From Bacteroidales bacterium (GTDB lineage: Bacteria; Bacteroidota; Bacteroidia; Bacteroidales; Bacteroidaceae), in the NCBI GenBank assembly GCA_004552155.1, contig SFPF01000033.1, forward strand, positions 1-29,441: a DNA stretch of 29,441 nt, written 5' to 3'. Under the pieces are notes generated by a model that worked only from the letters and a program-made list of their open reading frames with translations, ran no database searches and was not told the origin of the DNA. Made by a program: the position numbers and the translations under genes. Below are positions 7,224 to 15,849 of the stretch, one piece after another. Numbering within the stretch: position 1 is the stretch's first letter; every line of letters begins with the position of its first letter.

Positions 7224-8944
7224 TTACTCTTTCACAATGTCCAGCATCAGTTCGTCGAGCTGCTTCTGGTCCACGAAGGAAGGCGCGTCGAGCATCACGT
7301 CGCGGCCGGAGTTGTTCTTCGGGAAGGCGATGCAGTCGCGAATGCTGTCGAGGCCGGCGAAGAGCGAAACCCAGCGGTCGAGGCCGTAAGCCAAGCCGCC
7401 GTGGGGCGGTGCGCCATACTTGAAGGCGTTCATCAGGAAGCCAAACTGCTCCTTGGCGCGCTCCGGCGTGAAACCTAATGTCTTGAATATCTTTGCTTGC
7501 AGTTCGGCGTCGTGGATACGGATGCTGCCGCCGCCCACTTCCACGCCGTTGCACACCATGTCGTAGGCATCGGCAAGGACGGAGGCGGGGTCGGTGTCGA
7601 GTTTCGGTATGTCGCAGGGCTTCGGCGAAGTGAACGGGTGGTGCATCGCCATGAGGCGGCCTTCTTCTTCGCTCCACTCGAACATCGGGAAGTCGACCAC
7701 CCAAAGCAGGGCAAACTTATTCTTATCGCGCAGGCCGAGGCGGCTGCCCATTTCGAGGCGCAGCTCGCAGAGTTGCTTGCGTGCCTTCATGGCGTCGGGG
7801 CCCGAAATCATCAGGATAAGGTCGCCGGGCTTCGCGCCGGTGAACTCTTTGAGGCGCTGCATCACCTCGGGTGCGTAGAACTTGTCTACCGAACTCTTCA
7901 CATTGCCCTGCTCATCGACGCGGGCGTAAACAAGACCCTTCGCGCCGATTTGCGGCGACTTCACAAAGTTGGTAAGTTCGTCCAACTGCTTGCGCGTATA
8001 GGAAGCGCAGCCTTCGGCCACAATCGCGCCGATATAGGCCGCCTCGTTGAACACGCCAAACTCGCCCGTGCCTTTCAGCACGTCCATCACCTCGACAAAC
8101 TCCATGCCGAAGCGCATATCGGGCTTGTCGCTGCCGAAGCGGCGCATCGCCTCGTGCCAAGGCAGGCGCAGGAAGGGCGCATCGCCGAGGTCGTAGCCGC
8201 GCACCTCTTTGAAGAGATACTTGGCCATTTCCTCAAAGGTGTTGATAATATCGTCCTGCTCCACAAAGCTCATTTCGCAGTCAATCTGCGTGAACTCCGG
8301 CTGGCGGTCGGCGCGGAGGTCTTCGCTGCCACCATGAGCAGCTGCTTGAGCGTCTGCGGGCTTTGCGGCAGGGCGTAGAACTGGCCGGGGTTCATGCGCG
8401 AGGGAACGATGAAATCGCGCGCGCCCTCCGGCGTAGAGCCCACGAGCACGGGCGTTTCGATTTCGAGGAAACCTTTCTCGTCGAGGAAATGGCGCACGGC
8501 GAGGCAGAACTTATGGCGCAGTTCCAGGTTGCGGCGCACCACTTCGCGGCGCAGGTCGAGATAGCGGTACTTCATGCGCAGTTCGTCGCCGCCGTCGGTG
8601 TTCTCCTCGATGGTGAAAGGCGGCACGTCCGAGGCGTTGAGCACGGTGAGCGCGGTCACGGTGATTTCAATGTCGCCCGTCGGCATCTTGTCGTTCTTAG
8701 AGTAGCGTTCGCCCACGGTGCCGACCACTTGGACCACGTATTCGCGCCCGAGTTTATTGGCCTGAGCGCACAGGTCGGCGTTGGTTTCTTCGTTAAACAC
8801 GAGTTGCGTGATGCCGTAGCGGTCGCGCAGGTCGACAAATGTCATGCCGCCCATCTTGCGCACGCGCTGCACCCAGCCGGCAAGCGTCACGCTTTCGCCG
8901 ACATTATTTATACGGAGTTCTCCGCAAGTTTTTGTTCTGTACAT
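7224..8944 (-). pseudogene. aspS: aspS, aspartyl-tRNA synthetase, frameshifted near 8325
   Basis: AspRS charges tRNA-Asp; it is a class II synthetase of bacterial type. The N-terminal frame (ATG 8944, MYRTKTCGELRINNVGE) holds the anticodon-binding OB fold (GWVQRVRKMGGMTFVDLRDR), motif 1 (RHKFCLAVRHFLDEKGFLEIETP) and ends at QSPQTLKQLLMVA. The downstream frame resumes at EDLRADRQPEFTQIDCEMSF and continues through the GAD insertion domain to motif 3 (GLAYGLDRWVSLFAG) and the C-terminus. The block normally in between (GFDRYFQIVKCFRD, part of motif 2 with the ATP-binding Arg) is absent; about 40 nt would restore frame and sequence. Total length with it would be about 587 residues, normal for the family. 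Since the gene is essential, a sequence-level error is likely unless another copy exists. Confidence 0.92.
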
Positions 8945-8983
8945 ATATAATATATTTAATTGTCAAATAATAAGCCCGCGCCG

Positions 8984-9964
8984 CTACTCGCCGTTCTTTT
9001 GGAACAAATCGGCGAAAAACTCCATGCTCTCGGGGTGCTCCGTGGCGAAGGTGTCGATGTGGCGCATGCGCTTTTCTTCCAAAATCTCGTTCACGGCAAT
9101 CAGGATGCCCGTCTCCTCCACGTTGCCGAACTCATGGTTCACGGCCGTGCCGAACACGCGCATCGTGGGGCTGAGGCCCATGTAGGCGTTCACCAGCGGC
9201 GGAATGTTGAAGCCGAGGCGGCGCACGGCCGTGTTGAGAATGCGGTAGTCGCTCTTGAAGTCATCTTCCACGAAAATGGCCCGCAATTCCTCCTCCGGCG
9301 TGTCGAGGGTAAGCGGAGTGATAGGCGTAACGAGCGCGTCTTTGTCGCCGAAATGCTTTTTGAGGAAATAGAGGATCATGTCGCGGGCGGGGCGGTTGAA
9401 CGACGGATACATCGTCATCTTGCCAAAGAAGTATTTCAGCCCCGGAATGACCACCGTGAGCGCGCCGAGGCCGTCCCAAAGGTTGTCGAGCGCGAAGAGC
9501 CCCTTGCTCAAAAGGCGCGTGCTCTGGTATTCGAGCGTCACGAACGAGCGTCCCAACTCCACCGTATCGCGAAGGTATGTTTCGATAAACTCCTGAGAGA
9601 AATGGAACATGTGCGTCGTGGCGAGCATAGGCTGCCCCTCGGCGTTGAACTTTATCTCCCTGCCCGGCAGGAAGCGGTAGCCGCCCAAGATTTGGCGGTC
9701 ATCGGGACTCCAAACAATCAACTGGTAGTAAGGCGTTTCGCCGCCGTCGAACTCGTCGATGTCGCAGTCCTTTCCCGTTCCGCCGCCGGCTGCGCGGAAA
9801 GCTATTTCGCGCAAGCGGCCCACCTCGCGCATGGCGTTGGGCGCTTCTTCGGCTTTGAACACATAGATTTCGTTGCCTGCCTTGTTTGTGGCGCGTAGCC
9901 GCCGCTCCGGCGTAAGTTCTGCCGCCAGCAAGTCGCGGTCTACGGGAGGTATTATAGGGAGCAT
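8984..9964 (-). CDS. glsB: GlsB-type N-acyltransferase of glycine (amino-acid) lipid synthesis
   Basis: The 326-residue protein belongs to the OlsB-like GNAT acyltransferases. Visible blocks are VGRLREIAFRAAGGGTGKD (residues about 48-66), DEFD, YYQLIVWSPDDRQILGGYRF (acyl-ACP binding core), SQEFIETYLRDTVELGRSFV and a C-terminal half with FFGKMTMYPSFNRPARDMI. In Bacteroides thetaiotaomicron the homologous gene glsB makes the N-acyl glycine precursor of glycine lipids and is paired with the O-acyltransferase gene glsA, exactly as here (glsA is 45 nt upstream). Product and acyl donor are inferred from that pair. It acts at the inner membrane. The reading frame is intact. The next gene, aspS, begins 39 nt downstream, suggesting co-transcription. 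An ornithine-type head group remains possible. Confidence 0.78.
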   Translation of the reverse strand: MLPIIPPVDRDLLAAELTPERRLRATNKAGNEIYVFKAEEAPNAMREVGRLREIAFRAAGGGTGKDCDIDEFDGGETPYYQLIVWSPDDRQILGGYRFLPGREIKFNAEGQPMLATTHMFHFSQEFIETYLRDTVELGRSFVTLEYQSTRLLSKGLFALDNLWDGLGALTVVIPGLKYFFGKMTMYPSFNRPARDMILYFLKKHFGDKDALVTPITPLTLDTPEEELRAIFVEDDFKSDYRILNTAVRRLGFNIPPLVNAYMGLSPTMRVFGTAVNHEFGNVEETGILIAVNEILEEKRMRHIDTFATEHPESMEFFADLFQKNGE

Positions 9965-9986
9965 ATTAGGGGCTTTTTTTACAGTT

Positions 9987-10012
9987 CTGTTTACTCGTCA
10001 ACTCGACTACTA
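9987..10012. repeat. degenerate octamer repeat at the glsA stop codon
   Basis: CTGTTTAC, TCGTCAAC and TCGACTAC follow each other with an 8-nt period and end in TA; the last bases overlap the glsA stop codon (TAG on the minus strand). It is the same octamer family as at 5007-5117 and 15792-15826 but more diverged. Confidence 0.5.
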
Positions 10013-10811
10013 TAATTTATAAACAATGTCTTCCACATACGCCGCCCATTCCTGTGGCTTGCGGCTTTTGTCGAAAGTAGAGTAGGGGATAGGTTTGCCA
10101 ATGGTCACGTCAAACGTCTTGCCGCGGTTCTTGTAAAGTTCGTCCACGAGATAGAGCATGGCGATGTTGAATTTCAGTCCCAACCGCTTGCCTACGTTCG
10201 CGATGCGGTAGAAGAAATCCGAGTTGCGCCCGTCGAAGCGGATGGGCACGATGTCGCGCTGCGTCTCCACGCTCTTCGTGATGAATGTCTTTTGCGCCGA
10301 TGCGGCGCGAGCAAAGCCCGGCGGGGAACATGATGATGTGGCTGGGACTTCCGAACGCCGCCTCCACCAGCCGCGGGAAGTCGCGGCTTTGCTTGCCCGT
10401 CTTGTTGATAGGCACGAAGAACGGCGCGAGGCCGTGGAGGTTCATCAGAAGGTCGTTTACGAGATATTTGATGCGCCCGTCGTAGCGGTGTCCCAGCAAA
10501 TGGCCGAGCGCCACGCCGTCGGGCCCGCCGAGCGGGTGGTTGGAGACAAAGGTGAAGAGGCGGCCGTCGCTGTCGTCGGGCAGGTTTTCGAGCCCTTTCA
10601 CGTTGAGCTTCGTGCCGAGATATTCCATGCAGTCGTCCAGCCACGGCATGCCCTGCTTGTCGCCCTCGCCGAGAATGAACTCGTTCACCTCGTCCTGATG
10701 GATGATGCGCTTGAGCCACGACAGCACGAAGCGCGGCACGAACCGCGCCTTAGCGCCCGCCTTGCCGCGCACTATTTCATCGATATCTATCGTGAAGACT
10801 TTGCTGTCCAT
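10010..10811 (-). pseudogene. glsA: GlsA-type O-acyltransferase (PlsC superfamily), frameshifted near 10297
   Basis: From ATG 10811 the protein shows the PlsC-superfamily acyltransferase signature SNHPLGGPDG (His92, Asp98; an HX5D spacing instead of the common HX4D), the block FFVPINKTGKQ (about 131-141) and FPAGLCSRR (162-170, the FPEG-like motif). The frame then breaks. The next frame resumes at QKTFITKSVETQRDIVPIRF and carries the usual end (DGRNSDFFYRIANVGKRLGL... to YVEDIVYKL). About 8-9 codons between SRRI and QKTF, present in relatives, are missing. By homology it would add the second, ester-linked acyl chain to N-acyl glycine. It is the first gene of the glsA-glsB-aspS-uvrB run and divergent from the AraC-like regulator. 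Confidence 0.78.
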
Positions 10812-10835
10812 TCTACCTATTAGTCAAAACTTTTG

Positions 10836-10843
10836 CAAAAGTA
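10836..10843 (-). promoter_or_regulatory. -7 box of the glsA operon
   Basis: Minus strand TACTTTTG (10843-10836) fits TAnnTTTG and lies 25 nt before the glsA ATG. A clear TTTG at the right distance is not seen. Confidence 0.4.
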
Positions 10844-10888
10844 CTAATAAATTTCCTACAACTTTCTTATAAGAAAAAAAGATTTTAA

Positions 10889-10896
10889 TAAATTTG
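10889..10896 (+). promoter_or_regulatory. -7 box of the AraC-like gene
   Basis: TAAATTTG fits TAnnTTTG, 28 nt before the ATG at 10924, with TTTC 22 nt upstream as a poor -33 box. With the box at 10836 it makes a compact divergent promoter region of about 110 bp. Confidence 0.4.
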
Positions 10897-10923
10897 CTTG
10901 TAATCTAACGCTCATTCCTCCCG

Positions 10924-12006
10924 ATGCACACCCTTACAATCGTTACCATAGAGTTCGCCGCCACGGCTCACCTGATGATGAGCCTCGTGATGTTCCGCTT
11001 TGCGCGGCGCAGTGTCAACTATCTGTCGCAGGCATGGATTATGCTCCTTATCTGCCTGATGTATTGCGGCGCGCTCTTCTTCGTCTTCACCCGCGAAATC
11101 CCCTCGCTGGGCTTTCTCCACCCCGCTTTGCTCATCTACCTGCTCGCCTGCTCCTACCTGCAAAGCATCTATCCCTTGGGGCTGTGCATGCCCGGCTACC
11201 TGCAATGGGGCAGAATGTGGAAATATGCTGCGCCGGCGTTGGCACTCATATTTATATATATAGTGGGTGCGCTACTCGGCAGCGGCTTTGCGCGCGTGTA
11301 CGAACTGAGCGATGTGGGGCAATACCTCCTCAGCGGCGATATCCTGCTGCGTTTCGCCGCCTTGGGACTTTCGGGCTACTACATTGCCAACATATTTTTC
11401 TTGCCCCATCGTCTGATGCGTCGGTTCGAGTTGCCGCGCGACCTCATTGCCTACGGCGCGGCGTTGGGTATCGTGAGTCTCTACTTCGTTATCCTGACGC
11501 TCAATTTCAATCTCATCGGGCTTACTATATATATCCTCTTCTTCACCGTCGTCAACATGTTTCTCTTCTTCAGAATCATGCGCCCCGTGCTCGACTCCAT
11601 GTCTTATCCCGTTATCCGCGAGATAGAAACGCCGCCCTCGGAAGCAGAGCTCACCATTTCCGAGACCGACGACTTCAACCGCGCCAACCTCGTGCGCTTC
11701 GAGGCGTTGGAATATCTCATGCAGAAAGAGAAACCCTTTACCGACGTGCTTTTTACGCGCGACAAGCTTTGCCGCCTCTCCGGTTTCAACCGCCACCTCG
11801 TGCTGCAATGCTTGCGCTCGCAGGGCTACAACGATGTCCACGAGTACATCAGCCGTTACCGCGTGGCAGAGCTGCGCAAGATGATTGATGAGGGCGCGAT
11901 TACAGACCTCCGTCAGGTGGACCGCGTGGGCTTCCGCACGCTCAAGACGGCGGTAGGCTGCTTCGAGCGTTACGAAAATCTTTCTTTGTCCGATTATTTG
12001 CGGTGA
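10924..12006 (+). CDS. membrane-anchored AraC-like transcriptional regulator
   Basis: The first about 225 residues contain six or seven hydrophobic segments (such as SQAWIMLLICLMYCGALFF, LIFIYIVGALLG and IGLTIYILFFTVVNMFLFF). After a charged linker (230-260) comes a helical C-terminal region ending in EYISRYRVAELRKMIDEG, VGFRTLKTAVGCFERYENLS and LSDYLR. This matches the end of AraC-type DNA-binding domains, including the Gly-Phe-x-[ST] turn and the final [LP]S-x-Y-[LR]. The first HTH half (DKLCRLSGFNRHLVLQCLRS) is more divergent. Such membrane-AraC proteins are common in Bacteroidales and their signals are mostly unknown. It is divergent from glsA and may regulate it, which is only an inference from position. 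The frame is intact. Confidence 0.75.
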   Translation: MHTLTIVTIEFAATAHLMMSLVMFRFARRSVNYLSQAWIMLLICLMYCGALFFVFTREIPSLGFLHPALLIYLLACSYLQSIYPLGLCMPGYLQWGRMWKYAAPALALIFIYIVGALLGSGFARVYELSDVGQYLLSGDILLRFAALGLSGYYIANIFFLPHRLMRRFELPRDLIAYGAALGIVSLYFVILTLNFNLIGLTIYILFFTVVNMFLFFRIMRPVLDSMSYPVIREIETPPSEAELTISETDDFNRANLVRFEALEYLMQKEKPFTDVLFTRDKLCRLSGFNRHLVLQCLRSQGYNDVHEYISRYRVAELRKMIDEGAITDLRQVDRVGFRTLKTAVGCFERYENLSLSDYLR

Positions 12007-12025
12007 AATAATTTGCTTTCGTTTG

Positions 12026-12090
12026 AATTAGCAAAGGCCTTGCCTGCTGTTTTGCTGATAAAAAAGGTTTTTTGAAGAAAAAGGCATGAT
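12026..12090. repeat. dispersed intergenic element with GCAAAGGCCTTGC palindrome (copy 2)
   Basis: It aligns with 2722-2786 with few differences (one 1-nt gap). It starts 20 nt after the AraC-like gene and could act as its terminator through the GCAA...TTGC stem and following T-rich bases. The rest of 12091-12300 holds no gene. Confidence 0.7.
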
Positions 12091-12303
12091 GAGATATTCT
12101 ATAACTCGTTTGTAGTTGGGATTCGCAAGTTGGGCATATAGCATGTTTTGCAAACATAGTGCAATTTTCGTACAAGCGAGCGCAATTAAGTATACATGAA
12201 TTGCCGAGCCGCCAAAGGTGCATGTAAAAGAACAAATATTCAAACCGCCGTCCGCCCGCCGCAATATTTTCCGCTTTGCTTATAGGATAAGGCGAAAAAG
12301 TTG

Positions 12304-12311
12304 TAATTTTG
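12304..12311 (+). promoter_or_regulatory. -7 box of the lptF-ribBA transcription unit
   Basis: TAATTTTG fits TAnnTTTG; TTTG occurs at 12275-12278 but the 25-nt spacer is longer than usual. Start would fall near 12317. Confidence 0.45.
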
Positions 12312-12372
12312 CAGTGTTTAGTGCTGCTTCGATTTTTTGCGGCGTATCCCGATAATCTCTCCCTCACGGCCA

Positions 12373-14583
12373 ATGACTATCATAAAGAAGTTAGATAGCT
12401 TTATTCTGAAAAAGTTCCTGCTTGTCTTTTTCGGCGCATTCTTTATCTGCCTCTTCGTCTTTATGATGCAGTTCACGTGGCGTTATGTGGACGAACTGAT
12501 TGGCAAGGGCTTGTCTTTTGAAATTCTTGCGCAGTTCTTCTGGTACATGGGGCAGACGCTCGTGCCGCAGGCCCTGCCGCTGGCCATTCTCCTTTCCTCG
12601 CTCATCACGTTTGGCAATATGGGCGAAAGTCTCGAGCTGCTCGCCATGAAGGCCGCCGGCGTGCCCCTGCTGCGCATCATGCGCCCTATTATGTTGTTCG
12701 CGGTGCTGATGACCGGCGTGGCGTTTTATTTTCAAAACAACTTTTCTCCCAAGGCGCAGATTAACCTGCGCACGCTGCTCATCAGCATGAAGCAGCAGTC
12801 GCCCGCCGTGGAAATCCCCGAGGGCACTTTTTACAGTGGCGTGACCAACGTGAACCTTTACGTTGAAGAGAAGGACACCGAAACGGGCATGCTCTACGGC
12901 GTGATTATCTACAAGACCGACCAAGGTTTCGAGAAGGCGCAAATCGTGCTGGCCGACTCGGGGCGCATGGAGATGACGCGCGACAAGCTGCACCTCAAGC
13001 TCTCGCTCTGGAGCGGCGAGCAATTCCAAAACCTGCAATCGGGCGGTGCTGCGCCGACGCGCGGTGCCAACTCGCCCTACGACCGCGAAACGTTCCAGCA
13101 CAAGGAACTGCTCATAGACTTCGACAGCAATTTCAATATGCTCGACAAGGACTTGCTCTCGGGTATGCCCTCTGCCAAGAACATGGCGCAGATCGAGCAC
13201 AGCGTAGACTCTATTTCACACGAACTGGACAGCCTCGGCAAGGAGCATTATAAAATGGCCTGCATGCAATATTATAAAAGGCCGGAGCTTGACGCAAAGA
13301 AACTCGAAACGATAAGCAACTCCTCACGCCAAGTACCCTTCGACTCATTGGTGGCGCAGTTGCCCGACGCGAAAAGGCAGCAAGTGATGCGCATGGCGCA
13401 AAACAACGTGGTGTCCTTCCGCGCCGACCTTGAATGGAAAAGCCAGGTGCTGGCAAATGGCGAGAAAGACATACGCCGCCACTGGATTGAGTGGCATCAG
13501 AAAATGGCATTGTCGCTCGCCTGCCTCATCTTCTTCTTTGTGGGCGCACCGCTCGGCGCAATCATACGCAAAGGCGGTTTGGGCTTGCCGACGGTCATCT
13601 CTGTCGCAATCTTTATCATTTATTACATCATCAACACCTCGGGCATGAAGATGGCGCGCGACGGCGAATGGAACATGGTCTACGGCATGTGGATTAGCAC
13701 CGTTGCCCTCGTGCCTTTCGGCGTGTTCTTCACCTATAAGGCCAACAAAGACTCCGTGGTGTTCAACTCCGAACTCTATAAGTCGTTCTTCGTAAAACTC
13801 CTCGGACTGCGCTCCTCGCGCCATTTGTTCCGCAAGGAGGTCATCATCGACGACCCGCACTACGACCTATTGCCCGCGCGGCTTGAAAAACTAAAAGCAG
13901 AGTGCCAGGCCTATATGCAGGAGAACAAACTCCTCCTTGCGCCCAATTATATTGACATCTTCTTTCGTTCGCGTCCCGACGAGCGTGTGGCGGCTATTTC
14001 TGCCGAAATGGAAGAGATTGTCGAGGACCTTTCCAATAGCAAGTCCTACAAAGAGTTGCAGCAACTTAACCGCCTGCCCATTATCTTCGAGCACGCCCAC
14101 ACCTCGCCCTTCCGTAATGGCAAACTCAACGTGGCGGCGGGCATCTTGCTGCCGATAGGCTTGCTGTTCTACCTGCGCATTTGGCGTTTCCGCCTGCGCC
14201 TGCAGCGAGATTTGCAGACGGTGGTAAAAGTGTGCGACCGCTTGCAAGGCCTCATTGCAGGCAATGCCGCAGCCGAGGAGGTCGACGACTCCGCAGCCGA
14301 CGACAGCAAGGGGCGCAATAGGCTCCGCCTCCGCCTCGGCCGCAAGGCGCGGCGCATCGTGCTCATTGCGTTTGCCCTGATAGCTGTTGCGGCGGCCATT
14401 TACATCTTGGTGCGCGAGCGGTCGGCAAGTGCCAGCTACTACTACCCCGAACTCTCCGCGCCCGAAGACACGGCGGCAAAGCCAGAACAGTTCGCCCCGC
14501 CCGAAAGCCCCGACGGCAGAAAAGCGGCTATACCGCGGCGCGGAAAGCCGATCATAAAACCCGTGGATCTTCCATTGCGTTGA
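12373..14583 (+). CDS. LptF/LptG (YjgP/YjgQ) family LPS export permease
   Basis: The N-terminal half has the LptF/G plan: a membrane helix after an amphipathic start (IIKKLDSFILKKFLLVFFG), helices 2-3 with the conserved ALPLAILLSSLITFGNMGES and ELLAMKAAGVPLLRIMRPI loop, a periplasmic beta-jellyroll (about residues 125-370) and three more helices (LACLIFFFVGAPLGAIIRKGG, VISVAIFIIYYI, GMWISTVALVPFGVF). It would move LPS from the inner membrane to the Lpt bridge together with LptB and LptC. A C-terminal extension of about 240 residues with two further hydrophobic segments (PIGLLFYLRIW, IVLIAFALIAVAAAIYILV) and a Pro/Glu-rich tail is typical of Bacteroidales members. ATG 12373 is chosen because MTIIKKLDSFILKKF starts the family homology; an in-frame ATG at 12337 also exists. 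ribBA follows after 31 nt. Confidence 0.85.
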   Translation: MTIIKKLDSFILKKFLLVFFGAFFICLFVFMMQFTWRYVDELIGKGLSFEILAQFFWYMGQTLVPQALPLAILLSSLITFGNMGESLELLAMKAAGVPLLRIMRPIMLFAVLMTGVAFYFQNNFSPKAQINLRTLLISMKQQSPAVEIPEGTFYSGVTNVNLYVEEKDTETGMLYGVIIYKTDQGFEKAQIVLADSGRMEMTRDKLHLKLSLWSGEQFQNLQSGGAAPTRGANSPYDRETFQHKELLIDFDSNFNMLDKDLLSGMPSAKNMAQIEHSVDSISHELDSLGKEHYKMACMQYYKRPELDAKKLETISNSSRQVPFDSLVAQLPDAKRQQVMRMAQNNVVSFRADLEWKSQVLANGEKDIRRHWIEWHQKMALSLACLIFFFVGAPLGAIIRKGGLGLPTVISVAIFIIYYIINTSGMKMARDGEWNMVYGMWISTVALVPFGVFFTYKANKDSVVFNSELYKSFFVKLLGLRSSRHLFRKEVIIDDPHYDLLPARLEKLKAECQAYMQENKLLLAPNYIDIFFRSRPDERVAAISAEMEEIVEDLSNSKSYKELQQLNRLPIIFEHAHTSPFRNGKLNVAAGILLPIGLLFYLRIWRFRLRLQRDLQTVVKVCDRLQGLIAGNAAAEEVDDSAADDSKGRNRLRLRLGRKARRIVLIAFALIAVAAAIYILVRERSASASYYYPELSAPEDTAAKPEQFAPPESPDGRKAAIPRRGKPIIKPVDLPLR

Positions 14584-14614
14584 AAAAAAATAGATCATAC
14601 ATTATTATATATAT

Positions 14615-15786
14615 ATGGAACAATTCCGTCTCGCCTCTATCGATGAGGCAATAGAAGATTTTAAAGCCGGCAAATTCGTCATCGTGGTTGACGATGAAGA
14701 CCGCGAAAACGAGGGCGACCTTATTATGGCCGCCGAACTCGCCACCCCCGAGACCGTGAACTTCATGCTGCGCTGCGGGCGCGGCGTGCTTTGCGCTCCC
14801 ATCACCAACGAGCGTTGCCGCCAGCTCGAACTCGAGCATCAGGTGCAAACCAATACCAGTATGCTCGGCACGCCCTTTACCGTAACCATCGACCTGCTCG
14901 AAGGCTGCACCACGGGCGTAAGCTGCCACGACCGCGCCGCCACTATCCGCGCCCTTGCCGACCCCGCCCGCAAGCCTGAGGACTTCGGACGCCCCGGACA
15001 CATCAATCCGCTCTACGCGCAGGATAGGGGAGTGCTGGCCCGCGCCGGACACACCGAAGCAGCGCCTGCCTCATCGAAATCCTCAACGACGACGGCACCA
15101 TGGCGCGTATGCCGCAGCTGCAGGAGTTTGCCAAGCGCGAGGGGCTTAACATCATCACAATCAAAGACCTCATTGCCTACCGCCTTAAAAACGAGTGCCT
15201 CGTAGAGAAAGGCGAGGAGGTGGACATGCCCACCGAGTACGGCCATTTCCGCCTTATCCCCTTCCGCCAAAAGAACAACCGCCTCGAGCACATTGCCCTC
15301 ATCAAGGGCGAATGGGAAGAGGACGAGGCAATCCCAGTGCGCGTGCATTCCTCCTGCATGACCGGCGACATCTTCGGTTCCAAGCGCTGCGACTGCGGCG
15401 AGCAGCTGCACCGGGCCATGAAGATGGTCGATGAAGCCGGCAAGGGCGTTATCCTCTACCTCAACCAAGAAGGGCGCGGCATCGGCCTGATGGCGAAGAT
15501 TGCCGCTTATAAGTTGCAGGAGCAGGGCTACGACACGGTAGACGCCAACGTGCACCTCGGTTACGACCCCGACGAGCGTGATTATGGCGTGGGGGCGCAA
15601 ATCCTCGGTCTGCTCGGCGTGCATAAGATGAAGCTCATCACAAACAATCCCGTCAAGCGTGTGGGGCTGGAAGCCTACGGTCTTGAAATTACCGAGAACA
15701 TTCCCATCGAAATCACCCCCAACCCCTACGACCGCCGCTATCTCGAAACCAAGAAGAAGCGCATGGGACATAATCTGCACCTATAA
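14615..15786 (+). pseudogene. ribBA: ribBA, DHBP synthase / GTP cyclohydrolase II fusion, frameshifted near 15064
   Basis: The two domains make the two riboflavin precursors: RibB forms 3,4-dihydroxy-2-butanone 4-phosphate from ribulose 5-phosphate, RibA opens GTP. RibB begins at ATG 14615 with the substrate-binding block IVVDDEDRENEGDLIMAAE and shows GRGVLCAPIT, TTGVSCHDRA and PGHINPLYAQDRGVL...GHTEAA. The frame then breaks; the next frame resumes at ACLIEILNDDGTMARMPQL. About 11-12 codons normally in between (xDLxxLAGLxPA) are missing. The RibA part is complete, with VRVHSSCMTGDIFGSKRCDC (zinc cysteines), LYLNQEGRGIGL and LLGVHKMKLITNNPVKR. It lies between lptF and the BI-1 family gene, and an octamer array starts 6 nt after its stop. 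Confidence 0.9.
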
Positions 15787-15791
15787 TTTTC

Positions 15792-15826
15792 TCGTTTACT
15801 TGTTTACTCGTTTACTCGTTTACTAA
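15792..15826. repeat. octamer tandem array, four units of T(C/T)GTTTAC
   Basis: TCGTTTAC, TTGTTTAC, TCGTTTAC, TCGTTTAC then TA: the cleanest copy of the octamer family in the window. It fills the gap between the ribBA stop (15786) and the BI-1 start (15850). Confidence 0.85.
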
Positions 15827-15849
15827 TAATCCAACATGATATCAAAACA

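Noticed and set aside
5475..8950. Long plus-strand frames opposite uvrB and aspS (such as 5739-6623 and 7497-8378)
   Set aside because: They are antisense shadows of GC-rich conserved genes.
12028..12373. Minus-strand frames of 143 and 78 residues between the AraC-like gene and lptF
   Set aside because: They cover the second dispersed element and the lptF promoter; no domain is recognisable.
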